Below, piece after piece: positions 44,101 to 55,737 of a DNA stretch of 64,000 nucleotides. Within the stretch, counting starts at the first letter, position 1. Each line of letters opens with the position of its first letter. The notes below the pieces were generated by a model, which saw only the letters and a list, made by a program, of their open reading frames with translations, was not told where the DNA came from and ran no database searches. This DNA comes from Hepsetus odoe (lineage: Eukaryota; Chordata; Actinopteri; Characiformes; Hepsetidae), in assembly GCA_017165825.1 (NCBI GenBank), contig CM029380.1, positions 24,525,581-24,589,580 on the forward strand, given 5' to 3'. A program made the translations under genes and the position numbers.

Positions 44101-45123
44101 GCTGACCCCTGAGGTGGCCCCTAATGCACTTAGTAGACGCTCATGTATGTAGATGAGGTGTTTAGCAAACACGGGCTGCTGCTAAATCCCATTAACGGGA
44201 GCAAAGCTGGAGCTGGAACGGGGATCATTAGACCAGACCATCCGCATGAAACACAATTACAGTGGGGGGGCAACAAAACAACAAGCAGGCGCTCGGTCAG
44301 ACGCTGAAGTGTTCATAAGGTTGGTGTGTTTTCCTCCTGCTGGAGAGGAACGTGTGAGGGAGGAGAGAGAGAACTGAGCTTCAATTTGAAGGACAATACA
44401 CTCTCTTCATAGTAATGTGCAAGTGTGAGGAGGGGGAGGGCTGATGTTTGTTGGTGGGGACATTTGCAGGACAGGCTGCTGTCTGAGGATTGATCTGGAG
44501 TGAAGACCTTATCTCTACAACCAATGAACAAGCAAGCAGTCCCACAAGTGCTCAAGACTAATCAGCTCCGATCTGAGGTCATTTAGGGGCGGTCATTCCA
44601 GTCTGTCGCACAGACAGAGAGACAGACAGAGAGACAGACAGGCTGCTTGATTTGGGCAAAAATCATAACCCTGATCGCCAAAGGCCACAACAATTCACCA
44701 CATCACGGGTTTGTTGAACTAGTAAATTTAACAGCGTTGGATTCTCCTTCGAACCCTTCAAAAAAAGAAACGAATACATATCAAAAACATTCAAATATTC
44801 TTCATTTATCTTCTTTCTGAGCCAGTTAGGAGTCGCCAAAGCAGATCATCTGATTCCGTTTCTTCTGTTCTCCTTCCTCCTTCACACTGAGGAGGAGTAA
44901 AATGAGATCCGCTACGGGCTGTTGATAAAACGAAGCAGAACAGTTTCCCACCTGAGCTGAAGATCTTCTCAGGATGGGATGAACAGATATTTCTTAAGCA
45001 AATTCTGGAATCATCTCCATGGCTGTAGTGGGAGCTTCTCAGCTTCAGTAATCAGTAAAAAAAAATAAAATAAAAAATCAATCTAGTTTAAAATCTTAAC
45101 GGATCAAATAAACAGCCCTAGTG

Positions 45124-45163
<40 letters not shown>

Positions 45164-48100
45164 CTAAAACACTCAAGAGCACAGAGCAAATCCAGGCCTG
45201 CTGAGCCACATGGTAGTTTCTGGGTAAGATCAGAAGGCTCTCAAACAGCAGTATCGATCTGCTCTGGCTTTGGGAAGCGCTGCTGGTTCTCGGTGAAGAC
45301 ACGCATGGTCTTGGCTTCCAGGCACCGTGACACGCTAACGGAATTTGAGAAAAGGGGGAGCATTCTTTAAACACAAGTCAGGCATTTTCTTTTAGTGAGT
45401 CAAACAACAGCAGACACACAAGAGAGGTTCAGAGACACACTCGGCCAAACAATCACTCCCTCGAAGAGAACCGACCGCATCTACGCGTCACCCTTCATCG
45501 AAAAGACGAAAACGAAAAGGGAAAATTCCAACATCAGGGATTAAAGGGCACAAACCTTTTAGTCCAACACAACATGGGTACCAAAAGAGGCCAGATATAA
45601 TTTGAGATAAACGTAAAGGCAGCTTCTGCACTAATAAAACACCCACTTTGCTTTTTTTAAAAAATTTTTTCTATAAAATCGTTTTTAACACCTTAGTTTT
45701 AATCTGACAGTCATGTGCAGTTAAGTTAAAAATAACAAAAATAGATCACTTTTTGCTGCATTTGCATTAAAGATGTGCTTTTACGAGATTTAGCAGACGC
45801 TGTAATCAGCGTGACGTACATCGGTGCTCTGTTTCCACATCTGTTCTTCTGTTGTAGAGATTTAAGTCAACAACTGATCGACTAATTGCCAGATTAGAAA
45901 CATACTTACAGATCCCGTCACTGAACGAGTATTAAAGATCTACACACACGTCTCATCAAAAGCTAAAGGGCTCAACGCTCAAAAGTGTTCGTTTTTTAAG
46001 ATTTAGACTTTAAAGTGGTGAAAATGTTCCAGAAGCAGGGCCAGTAAGTAACTGCAGGGAAACACTGCCCTCGTGTCTTTGAAATACCGAAACAAGATGA
46101 TGAAAAGCGGATTCATGAGTTTGTTTCTCTCAAACAGACGACTGTCTGCTCTTTTTACTGGATCACTGAACAACATGATCGACAGACTCCAGCTCGTTCT
46201 GAACGATGCAACCAGACAACCAAACACGCTGGAAATAAAGAGAGAGAACACAGAACCCCCGATTCATCTTCATTCCACCGGCCGTCTGTCTCATTTAGAA
46301 CAGATTTTAAAATTCTGTTCCCGGTTTTTAAAGCTCTTAATGGATGGACACCTTCCCCATCACAGAGCGGCCGATGAACTCCACTCTTAATCCAGCCTGA
46401 AGATCTGCAAACGCTTTTTTATTCACCAAAACTCTGCTGATGAATTTCTGAAATTTCCTGAATTTTCAGGAATGAGTTTTAAAAAATATTTGAAGACGTC
46501 TTCTCTTCCCAGTGTAGTAATCTGTCACAATTAAGCAACAAAAAAGCGTTTTTTTAGTTCCTGCGAACCTGCAGGAATAATGTTACAATGTTTTCGGATC
46601 AGGTTAAAAGTGCGTTCTGCGTATTTCACCCTGAATTGCAGTCAGTGATGGAAAAACTCAAATAATATTCCCTAATTTCCTAATTCCATAATTTACTGAC
46701 CTGCGTCCAGGATGCCCTGAGCCAGGATGGCTCCGAACTTGGCCATCACGTCATCGTGCTTGTCGTTGATCACCTTGGCGTAGAGCTGTCTGAACTGGTT
46801 GACCTGACAGAGAGATTGAACACAGCTCAGTGACTGACAGCATTAATAAAGGGTGTCCGAGCATTTTTGGAGCGTTTTGTCCCCGTCATCAAGGTCGCGG
46901 GTTCGCGTCGCACCTATATGTCTCTCTGAGATACCCTTGATCAAGGTACCGTCCCCAGCACTGCTTTCTGGCCACTGGATATGAGGCTGTGGCTGCTGCA
47001 CTGTGCCTGGGTTAGGAAGCATTCTTTCTGTATATTAGTTTTTGGGAGAAGGATGATGATGGAGCTTCCAGGAAAGAGGAGAAGAGGAGGGACGAAGAGG
47101 AGGTTTTATGGATGTGGTGAGAGAGGACATGCAGGGGGATGGTGTGAAAGAGGAAGATGCAGAGACCGGAGCGGCCGAAAGAAGAAGAAGAGGCGTATGT
47201 TAGTTATTCCAAACTGTTAAAAAGTAATTAAACTTTACAGATCCAGAAAGAATAACATTATTTTGACACTTTGTTAGTCGTTCCTGTTAAAAAAAAAATA
47301 AAGACGGGGAACGGGGGTCAGGTTTAAATGGCTTTAATTATAATACAAGGGGGGAGTTCGTTAATTAGTTAATGATGTTATTTTAATGAGAACGTAAGGG
47401 GAGGTTTATGATGAGGGTTGATGGATATAAAAGGTTCTTGCAGTACTGACTGAATCCAGTACCCGCAGCACAGCTCAACCAATAAGAACCAAAACTCACA
47501 GCAGCTCTCTCTCACACGGAGGACGAGAAGAGTTAATACACAGTAGGAATTTACATCAGAAACAAAGACCTGCTGTAATATTTCTGCAGGGTTTCCTTTC
47601 AACCCTTTTCCAACTTTTGGAAATACACTTACCTTTAACAAAGACCTGAATTATCTTATATCAAAGAGTGGCATGAAATGACTTCCTTTAAACTCGATCT
47701 CTTTTACACTCTAATAGAGTATTTCAAATCCAGGGACCTTTTTCACGCCGCTATAAAATTTACAGCTTCCACCAGCACGCTCTAAAATCAGGGATGAAAG
47801 GTGCTCCAGTGAAGAGCAGGAAACGGCTGAGCCTTACATCTCTGAACTTATCGACCTCTGTTCCACCTCTCGGACCATGCGGTCCTCTGACCGGACGGGC
47901 AGATGTTTTCAGATGTTCCCAGCTCTGGGCTGAGGTGTAAAGGTGACCGGGCTTTCTCTGCGGCTGCTCCTGAGCTCCGAGATCATAAAGTCGTCCTCCA
48001 CTGTAGATAATTTAAGTCAGATTTTAAAACCTATGTTTTCCCAGAAAACTTTTAAAGTCTCTCAAGTGCTCAGTCGACTAATCATGCTTGTTCTGGCCTG

Positions 48101-51100
48101 TTCTCATCCAAACCAACAGAACCTTGCTGCTGTCTCTTGGTCTTCAGAACGCCCAACCTGAGCTGTCCTTCTAACATGCTCATTTCTAATCTGGTCCATC
48201 TTCGTCCCTCCTGATGCAAATCTCAGCATCTTTAAGCTTGAAAAATCAGTCCCATGCAGAAATTCCACCAATGAGGCATTTTCTCTTTCTGCAGGAGGAA
48301 GTCCTCCTTCTCTAATCTGGAGATGGTCACCAATATCTGCATTTTTTCAAAAACGTATCAGCAGTTATGAGCACCAGAAATATCAGACACCAGCCTACAA
48401 ATCCCATATCGCTGCATCCCGAGAGCAAAAATATTAAATATCATCGACTTGGATTGAAATTGGGGGTGAAAGAAAAAAGGACGAGGACTTTGGCAAGTAA
48501 ATCACCCAGTCCCTCTGTGTCTCTGAATAATTTAATGTATCATTACTGCAAGCGCAAGCACTTCGTAGCGTTCGAGCGAAAATGAAGGAGTCATTTCAGA
48601 GGCAATCAAATCTCTAATGCATTTCATCGAGTTCTAACCGAGTTCTCACACCTTTCACTGGCGTCCAGTTTCCCCTCAATGACGATCAATACTAGACGTG
48701 GGCGCGAGGTTTCAGCAGAGTGTTTAGAAGAGATTAGACTAGAAACCGTCCAGAACACCACATCTGATCAGGACAGTTTCAAAAAGGGATCATTTGATGT
48801 CAATCAGTCGAACTGCGGGAACCAGAACTGAACGGAGGCAGCCGGCTTTACACTTAACCAGGGACGTAAAGACTTAGACACCAAAATCTGATCCTGATGC
48901 GGGTAATGAAGGTATAACACCTTCGTCCCACACTCGTCTTCGTATTTACCAACATGTTTCCTGTCCTCGGTTTGTGTATTTCTTCATCTTTTCGTACAAC
49001 TGCATATTCCCAAAGTTTTGAATCTTGATTTTTAAAAGGATTATCATCACATTCCTCCTGCAGTTGTGCTTGTAGGACTGCGTATGTGACAAATAAACTG
49101 CCTGAATCTTCATTTTCTAATTAAAAAGGTAACGTTTATTTGTAGGATGCAATGAATGAATTGAAAGAAAATGCAGATGTCATCTAAACCCGCAATCCGG
49201 AGCGATTCAATAAATCACGATACCGGTCCGGAGACCGCACGGTTTCATGCCCTTACCTTTGGGCAGGTGACCTCTGACTGCTGGATCATGATGAGCGCCG
49301 AGGCGATGAGGGCCCCCTGTCTGACGTAGTTCACGGGGTCGTTGGTCATGGGCTCCAGCAGGTTTATCGCTTCCTGTTTAAGAGAGATTTAATCAGAAGA
49401 GATATTTATGTGGAAATATTTGTGTAATATTTGCACTAAAGTTTAGTAACGCCAGTTTAATACTTTTGGACGAATAAAGTGTTTCGACACCGGGTGGACA
49501 GAAAGACAAATGATCATTCACTCAGAGCCAAAGCTGAAACAACCTTGCAAGGAGGAGCTAAAGTTTTAGAACTCCTTCATCTACACAAGCTGTGACACAT
49601 GCAAATGTTGTTGATTGCAACAATAAAGTTCCTTACAGATGAACAAAACTTGAGAGTCAAACCTTTCAGCTGAACAGCACTTTAGGCTTTTGGCTAAAAG
49701 AAAAAGGATCACTTCTAGATTTCTACAAATGCAGAACAGACGGCCATCAGCTGCAGCGAGGAACGTTCCGCTAATTTCAAAAAATGTTTGCAAAGCCGGA
49801 TAAGCACAAATAAAGCCTGCAGAGCGACGTTTGGGTTGATAACGTGAACTGTATCCGAACCACGCGCCCACAACATGGAGAGATTTCTGCTTGGAGGACA
49901 TTTTGACAGCTGGACATTTCTAACGCTGGAGCTCGTGGTCATTTTAGTAGGTTTAGATGTACCGAGCTGTCACATGACTTTCAGCCAAGAACGTGCTTTC
50001 CTGCATGATTTCAGTCTCCAATAGATCGGCTTCAAAGGCGACGGCTTCGGCTGCTCTCTGACTGCGACGTTTCCAGAGGAAACAGGTCTGAGGTGCTGAT
50101 CTGAGGGATCTCCCAGATTCTGCTGCAGCTGGAACTTCGGCTTCGACCATCCTGGCAGCGGATCATGTCGGCACTCCCAAGTTAAAATGGAGTCCAGACG
50201 CAGTCACAACACAAAAAGCCACCAAACGATACACTTCCACTGGCACTTGGCCCTCCTCTGGTTTGTTTCTCAGCAACGTGAGATGATTCAAGGCTGAATG
50301 AATGAGCTCTCCTCTCCTCAGACCTTTAAACAGCTCAGCTTTCTCTCCTCAGCGGCATCAGGAGCGCCGGCGCAACAGGGCCTTACAAGGAAAAACAAAG
50401 AGACGGGGGGGGGGGGGGCATAAACAAATGGCTTGCTCCTGTCTGTAGAAAACAAAAAGTGCCCTTAAAACTCACCCCACAGGGTAGGAAGCCTGACCAC
50501 GTCTGCTTCCTGATTGGACAGCCGGGGATATTTGTTGGGGATATTCTCTGTCAAATCTAATCTCCGGGATGTAGAGCAGATTTAACAAACGAAACAAAAA
50601 CCAAGGGCCAGGGCTTTAAGGGTGTAGTGATTTAAATACAGTTAGGGAAAAAAAAAAGCCACATGGAAATTTAATATACTACTCATCTGGATGCAGCCTG
50701 CCAGAGTAAAGAGGTTGAAAGAAGAAGGAAAAAAAAAAGTCGTAAACACGCCCATCCTCAAATGCCTGAGCTTTTTCCCCTTAAGAGCTTTAAACTCCAG
50801 AGCTTTGTGTCATTTGAGTGAAGACCTGAACGGGCTCAGAAGTTAAAACTTGAATAAAAGCTGTTGAAATAACTGAATAATGAACTGGGAATAACCGCCT
50901 GTGTCTTACTGGCTCAAATATGATCCAAACAACCTTTCAGATCCTATCTAAACGAGTCCATGAGCTGTAAAATGTAGATATTTATACTTATTGCACTACA
51001 GATTTTACAGTTTAAGTTGAATCCCTGCTGCTCAGTGGACGACGATCTCGCTGTAATTATATGCAATAAATACGACCAATATAACGATCACTGTGTAAAT

Positions 51101-53117
51101 GATGCACCGTCAGTGAGTGTAGATCTGATACGTAGTCTCCGAGTGTAAATATTACTGTTTTAGTTCCTCTGGAGCCTCTTGCTGTGGGTTCTGGTTACAG
51201 TGGAGGCTCTCGAGGGGAACAGGGAACAGGCTCCACTGCTGCTGGTTCTTTAATCCACAGGTCTGTCCAATAAGAGTCTGCCAGATCACTGGCACAGCTG
51301 GCATCGCTGCATTTACTGCACACTGCTTGTAAACGATCCTTCCGACTTGATGCACTTGGGTGATGAACATTCGCCAGGGCAGGAGCCGGCAGGGACTTTT
51401 ATCACGAGACTCGGTGGATCTTGCCATTTAAAAGCTCTGAATGAGAAGATTACAGACTGAAGTCAACTTCAGAGAGGACTGGAGGGTCGTTTAGTATTAA
51501 CTAAATACTAATTACTTAGTATTAATCCTCAGAAAAGTGTGCCTACATATGAACCGGAGCGGACGGCTCACAAATGACTGAAAGCTGTAAGCCGGTGTAG
51601 TTTTCAGAAAAGTGGGCGTTTGTGGAGGCGAGTGAGTCTGCGGTTACTTCCTGATGGTTTCTGAACTCGTTCATCAAACCCAAATTGCTCGTTGCTTAAA
51701 CGGCCCGAGCGCAGCACTCGACCGTGTTTGAAAGATGGAAGCGTGAAAGGGTGCAAACGGCTTCCCCAGTTACTTTCTGTCGGCACAGCACGGGCAGAAA
51801 TAATAAAATCTAAATAACCAACCCCCAGGTGTGTAAATGATGGCCGTTTCTAAATTTGTGACCCACGTAACAGGCCCAGTACCGGCGCGTTCCTCTTTCA
51901 TCTCCCTTGTTTTGAATGGCAGCAGCGGCCTGGAACACTTTCAGCAGCTCAGACAGGAAGGTGCTTTTGTGTCAGCTTTTCTAAAAGAACTCAGAACTGA
52001 TTTATGTTAGATGATGAGTTGACGGATTGATGGAATCTCAGAACTTACCATGAATGGATTTTGGTGTGTTTTGGTCATTTGCGTATTGAATACATGAATC
52101 AAGTGCAGAAATGTCACGCATCAGTAAAAAACTGAAACCTTCTAGTCTAAAACGGCCTCAAACTCCTTCCTAACCTGCAGGTCATTGTGAACGGTTGTAG
52201 ATTCCTCCCCGAGGAACTGCGTGTGTGGACGCAAATGTCTGAATCAGATGTTAAATGTGTTCCTCGAGCTCCCCATCAGAGCCCATACTGTCTGATTTCT
52301 AATGAACCCCTTGTGTGGACAGAGCAGGTCTTTTTCTGGAGCGGGTGTTTTGGTGTTATCAAGCAACTGGGAAAAAGTGGAGGTTCTTTACACGAAAACC
52401 GCAAGAAAAGGAGATTCAGAAACTTTGGGTGAAAGTCGAAACCAGGCAAATGAAACGGAAGAATAAGAAAGAAATTCTCCAGCTGTGAGAACAGCGCTCA
52501 CATCTGATTCTCGAACACCGTCTCAAGTGAGAGCTGGGATTTAAAAAATGGAGATAAATCAGTCAATAAAGAAACGCTTCAAATAAGTGAAAATAATCTT
52601 CTAGAAGTCCTGTCCTCTTCATTAGACTTAATTAAACTGTCCTAACCTTCCAAAACGAAACCACTTAAGAGTCCTGAGAGTGGTGCATCATCTTCCCCCA
52701 GAATTCCTTGTAAAGACAGTAAAATGTTCAGGAGACTGGCGTCAAACAGCTGATCTGTTACACGGGATCCTCTTTTTAAGCTGGAATAAAAACCTGCAGA
52801 CACTTGTGGATAATACTGATCTGCATCATGATGCTTTTTCACATTTTCCAATACTAACCAATCAGATGGTTTTCAGTTCGTATAAAGATCCGAAAGCGGA
52901 GCGGAAAGAGGCGGCCTGGCTGATCCGTCCAAAGCAGAGGCGGACGTTCGTCTTTGCACTCCTTTCGTAACCGTCCCACCGGGACATTCGGTGTTAACTC
53001 ACCTTGTAGCCGGTGCCAGCGCAGCAGATGCCCAGGGCCATGGCTGCCCCGCAGCGGACGTGGGGGTTGTAGCTTTCAGACAGGAGGGAGACCACACTAG
53101 GACACTGTTCTGGAGTC
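34946..53117 (-). CDS. psmd1: psmd1: 26S proteasome non-ATPase regulatory subunit 1 (Rpn2), C-terminal third
   Basis: PSMD1/Rpn2 is the largest subunit of the proteasome base, a toroid of proteasome/cyclosome (PC) repeats that sits over the ATPase ring and holds the ubiquitin receptor Rpn13. Eight exons on the - strand join in phase to 338 residues: 53003-53117, 49257-49373, 46701-46803, 41437-41606, 40165-40257, 39757-39849, 36708-36887, 34946-35092. PC-repeat signatures are HVRCGAAMALGICCAG and VRQGALIASALIM, then AKFGAILAQGILDAGG. A hydrophobic segment (FTQFWFWFPLSHFLSLAF), two KEKE-type charged runs and the acidic tail EPEAPEPFEYSDD follow. The tail is the known Rpn13-binding site in Rpn2. 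The protein is close to human throughout, so it is functional. About 610 N-terminal residues, judged by family length, lie beyond 64000. htr2b sits antisense in the first intron seen here. Confidence 0.95.
35093..36707 (-). other. psmd1 intron
   Basis: No repeat family or exon recognised; an A run at 35968-35982 is the only low-complexity feature. Confidence 0.5.
36708..36887 (-). CDS. psmd1: psmd1 exon (KEKE stretch)
   Basis: 60 codons, phase 0-0: ETQEAEKEKKDEEKEKEKEK through EPNFQMLENPARAMPAQLRV and LTMPETCRYQPFKP. Acceptor ctggcacag, donor CCG|gtgagc. The first half is a Lys/Glu repeat from an AAG/GAG purine run. Confidence 0.94.
36888..39756 (-). other. psmd1 intron
   Basis: Holds a (GA)n run at 38059-38103, a second short GA run near 38229-38246, and two and a half TTAGGG-type units at 37915-37929. 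Otherwise nothing recognised. Confidence 0.5.
38059..38103. repeat. GA microsatellite
   Basis: About 22 AG units, psmd1 intron. Confidence 0.9.
39757..39849 (-). CDS. psmd1: psmd1 exon (KEKE stretch)
   Basis: 31 codons, phase 0-0: [20 protein letters not shown] then KKEKEEEKMEV. Acceptor ctcctcttag, donor GTG|gtatgt. Confidence 0.95.
40165..40257 (-). CDS. psmd1: psmd1 exon
   Basis: 31 codons, phase 0-0: MPKVQYRSNCKPSTFAYPPA then LEVPKEKEKEK. Acceptor gttgtccag, donor AAG|gtaacc. Confidence 0.95.
41437..41606 (-). CDS. psmd1: psmd1 exon (hydrophobic C-terminal PC region)
   Basis: 170 nt. Completes a Gly codon, then GRNVTISLQSRTGHTHMPSV, VGLLVFTQFWFWFPLSHFLS and LAFTPTAIIGLNKDLK. The acceptor is preceded by about 250 bases of almost pure pyrimidine on the coding strand. 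Confidence 0.95.
41607..41866 (-). promoter_or_regulatory. purine tract (pyrimidine tract in psmd1 sense) at a 3' splice site
   Basis: On the + strand almost only A and G (agagagaga, gaaaggaaaaatgagga). In the psmd1 transcript it is a 250-nt pyrimidine tract ending at the acceptor of the exon at 41606. Confidence 0.6.
43002..43330 (-). repeat. 69-bp minisatellite (two units) with flank, split by a SINE
   Basis: Units start at 43002 and 43071 (period 69). The second is interrupted inside gttgtctctcag by a reverse SINE, and the shared flank resumes at about 43255 (gagtgggtggaacccttttat) to gcagcctggagctc. Confidence 0.9.
43117..43250 (-). repeat. SINE family A copy inserted in the 69-bp repeat
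   Basis: gcagcagggggcagctgttg, gcagtgatggggatggtacc and ggttcaaacccacgacctt, reverse orientation; the tail is absent, so the copy is short. Confidence 0.85.
45124..45159. repeat. CA microsatellite
   Basis: GCGCGC then about 15 CA units, psmd1 intron. Confidence 0.9.
46150..46395 (+). repeat. L2/CR1-type LINE fragment (reverse transcriptase C-terminal region)
   Basis: One frame reads LQLVLNDATRQ, and a shifted frame at 46303 reads DFKILFPVFKALNGWTPSP. The pattern is typical of L2-like ORF2 ends (DFKILL.VFKALNG.AP). Frameshifted and stopped, so inactive. Confidence 0.7.
46701..46803 (-). CDS. psmd1: psmd1 exon (PC repeat)
   Basis: Encodes VNQFRQLYAKVINDKHDDVM then AKFGAILAQGILDA, ending in phase 1 at GCAG|gtcagt. 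Acceptor ctctgtcag. Confidence 0.95.
46900..46985 (+). repeat. SINE family A fragment
   Basis: aaggtcgcgggttcgcgtcg, ttgatcaaggtaccgtcccc and actgctttctgg, forward. Confidence 0.65.
47058..47195 (+). repeat. LINE-like 3' end fragment
   Basis: aggaaagaggagaagaggag, tatggatgtggtgagagagg, gaagatgcagagaccggag, cggccgaaagaagaagaag. It matches the copy at 54.18 kb. Confidence 0.6.
47826..48075 (+). repeat. L2/CR1-type LINE fragment (C-terminal end of ORF2)
   Basis: Frame from 47826 reads AEPYISELIDLCSTSRTMRS then SD. Further on, SSSTVDNLSQILKPMFSQKT resembles the usual S.LK..LF end. Broken by a stop; inactive. Confidence 0.7.
49257..49373 (-). CDS. psmd1: psmd1 exon (PC repeat)
   Basis: 39 codons, phase 0-0: EAINLLEPMTNDPVNYVRQG then ALIASALIMIQQSEVTCPK. 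Acceptor cttaaacag, donor AAG|gtaagg. Confidence 0.95.
49374..53002 (-). other. psmd1 intron
   Basis: A G homopolymer lies at 50405-50418. No SINE, exon or coding pattern was recognised in 3.6 kb. Confidence 0.5.
53003..53117 (-). CDS. psmd1: psmd1 exon (PC repeat), most 5' exon in window
   Basis: One base of a split Arg codon, then TPEQCPSVVSLLSESYNPHV and RCGAAMALGICCAGTGYK. Acceptor ttgttctag, donor AAG|gtgagt. The next upstream exon, expected to end near LGF..F(R), is not visible before 64000. Confidence 0.95.
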
Positions 53118-53744
53118 CTAGAACAAAAGCAGGCAAAAAAAAAAAACCACAAAAAAACCATGTTACCCTTCTACAGCTGCACATCCAACACAACAACAAC
53201 ACAAACCAAATACAGAACTATTATTGATAGAAGCATCAACTCAATCAGTTCGATTGAGATTCTGTCCCGCCGCAGTCGACGCTTGCCAGTTCTTTTCACT
53301 GTATTTCATTTCAGAGATTAAACAAAAGACGAGCACAGTAACTCAACACTGCACAAAATGTTCACCACCCTAAAAAAGATGGAGAAAAAAAAAATCCCAT
53401 GGCTCCATTTCCTCATCACATTTTCCTGGCTCTCGTCAAAGCTGCCAGTTGAAATAAGAAAGAGCCTCTTCACAAGTTCTTTTGAAACTCAACTCGAATA
53501 CCTTTTACCAACTCTCCTAAGTCGAGGCACATGTGTCAAGAAAGTTTCTTTAAACAATTTACACAAGGTGATTATGGTTCCCGCCGCCCTCCTGGAGCTG
53601 CAGAGAGGAGGAGGAACGGCCCGAGATGAGGATCAGCAGGAGCCAACGCCGTCTATTACGAGCCTCCAATTTAACAAATCAACAGGACGCCAAGAGTCCA
53701 GCGACACAAAGTCCCGGCCAGCAACAAAAGGAGAAACAAATATG

Positions 53745-54000
53745 TGAAAAGTGAAAGTGACGACCCTGGTCATTGCGAGGTCCCAGCAGAGCAGACCGTG
53801 AACCACAACGAAATTGGACCTCTGCTTTTAACCCATGCACACTCAAACACCGTGCAGCAGTGGGCAGCTATTGAAAGCGCCCGGGGAGCAGTGACAGGGA
53901 CGGTACCTTGCTCAAGGGTACCTCAGGGCAACCTATCGGGAAGGGGTTCAAACCCACAATTCTCCGATTATGCAGCTAACGCCCTAACCAGTATTACACT
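53745..54000 (-). repeat. SINE family A copy (reverse, nearly full)
   Basis: aaagtgaaagtgacgaccct, accgtgcagcagtgggcag, acggtaccttgctcaagggt, ggggttcaaacccacaattc and a degenerate inverted A-box side. Confidence 0.9.
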
Positions 54001-54177
54001 GATGTCTGAACGGAGAGTTTACAATTTTCCCCATCCAAAAAGTTTCGTAACACAGTCAGGGGAGAATTAGTCTTTAGTCATTTTAGACCATTCCTGCTGC
54101 TCCAGGAAATCTTACCAGTGAAATGTATCTGATTTTAAGATTCATCAAAAAAAAAAATAATAATAAAAACGTTTGGC

Positions 54178-54515
54178 AGTAATGAGCTGCCAGGAAAAAG
54201 AGGAGAAGAGGAAGGACAAAGAGGAGGTTTATGGATGTGGTGAGAGAGGACGAGGGGCAGGACGGAGTAAAGAGGAAGATGCAGAAGACAGGAAGAAATG
54301 GAGGTGAGGGAAACAGCCGAAAGAAGAAGTTTCAGTAAGACGCCAGGGTTGATAGTCAATTCTCCTCCTCCTCCTCTTCTTCTTCTTCTTCCTCCTTTTT
54401 TGGCTGCTCCTCTTAGGAGTCACCACAGCAGATCATCAGTTTCCATTTCTTTCTGTCCTCTGCATCTTCTTCCTGCATGTCCTCCCTCACCACATCCATA
54501 ATCCTCCTCCATCTT
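54178..54515. repeat. two LINE-like 3' ends, tail to tail
   Basis: Forward copy 54178-54330 (tatggatgtggtgagagagg ... cagccgaaagaagaag). A reverse copy follows at 54375-54515 (tggctgctcctcttaggagt, caccacagcagatcatcag, cctccctcaccacatccata). They meet at a GAA/CTT run. Confidence 0.65.
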
Positions 54516-55524
54516 CAGCATCCTTCTCCAAATGTTGATAATAAATCAATGTTCGGTTAACACTGACGTTTGACTGAAGAAGAGAAGGACTTTAGTGGAT
54601 GTTTCATTATAACCTCAGTAATAAGAATTTTATTTGAACTGGGCTACAAACTGACAGATCTCTGCATTGAAACTGTGAGACTGGGATTCTTACTTCCTCC
54701 AGATTACAGAAAAATGAATGAACCTCATCCAGAGGTCCTAAACTGGGCTCTGAAAAGAGAGATTTCCGTTCTTTTAAAACGACCTGACACTTTCGTTGAC
54801 CATCCACCGGTGGAACGAAAGGCAAAGTCCACATTTCTCCTTCTCACCGCTCCTCCTCCAGAACTCCTTCATGCCATCTCACAAAAAAACGTCCCATTAA
54901 TCAGACGCCCTCAGAGAGAAACGGCTCACTTAAAGTTAAGGAACCCTTTCTTGTTTTTAAAGACGACTGGCTTCTCCAGCTGATTTAACGGTGAAGTGAG
55001 GAGAGACTCCCTGCCAGGCTATAAAGGAGCTCTCGTCTCCAGAGAGAGCGAAGTTACAGCAGATTTCAAACCTCACTGCGGGAAGATTCGAGACTGTTTA
55101 AACTCTCTGTAGTGATGGCTGCGACCCATCATGCCATCCAAATCCTCTCTGCCACCTCGTTATTCAGAGCTCACTGGCACTGTGGAATACGGTCCCAAAA
55201 AAGCAAATGAATACGAAAAGAAAGTGAATGGAAATGGAAGCGGTCTGCCATGACCCTCCTTCACTCTCCAGCGTCTCTAATCGTTCCATCTTTAGAGGAA
55301 ACCGCTGTCAATTAGGACTGCAAGATGGGATCAGAAAACAAAATGGAGTTTTTCCCCCGCTGCTCAAACATCGAGTACATTTGAATGTAAACACACAAAC
55401 ATGCAGAAGATCCATTTTTAATGTTCTGTCATGAAGTCACCTCCAGGTTCACTGGATTCGCTGTACAGGACTGAATTACGGCTGCTCAGTTACGACAGAA
55501 ACCTTAATTCAATTTAAATTCAAG

Positions 55525-55645
55525 GAGTCGTGGGTTTGAGTCCCCAAACCAGTATGCTGCCCTGAGGTTCCCTTAAGAAAGGTATCGTCACAATCACTGC
55601 TCCCCGAGTGCTGGATATGGATGACCCCTGCTGCAGGGAATCACC
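55525..55645 (+). repeat. SINE family A fragment
   Basis: gtcgtgggtttgagtcccca, ctgaggttcccttaagaaag, actgctccccgagtgctgga, forward. Confidence 0.75.
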
Positions 55646-55737
55646 TTATTGTTTTAAAAATACTATTTTATTCCTGACAAACTGTGTGGTCTTCACCAGA
55701 CTGTGGACTAAATAAAAGAAACGGGAGCAAATGTTTT

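Larger units (their letters stand above)
41867..46700 (-). other. psmd1 intron with 69-bp repeat element, SINE and LINE remnants
   Basis: Contains a 69-bp repeat copy broken by a SINE (43.0-43.3 kb), a LINE-like tail fragment near 44.81-44.90 kb (ggagtcgccaaagcagatca), a CA run at 45124-45159 and an L2-type LINE piece near 46.15-46.40 kb. Confidence 0.6.
46804..49256 (-). other. psmd1 intron with LINE remnants
   Basis: Contains the SINE and LINE fragments listed for 46.9-48.1 kb. 48.1-49.25 kb shows nothing recognised. Confidence 0.5.

Noticed and set aside
46981..47220. Zinc-knuckle-like peptide (YGCGERGHAGGWC)
   Set aside because: It lies in a repeated LINE-type 3' tail that recurs at 54.2 kb; the cysteine pattern is not kept there.
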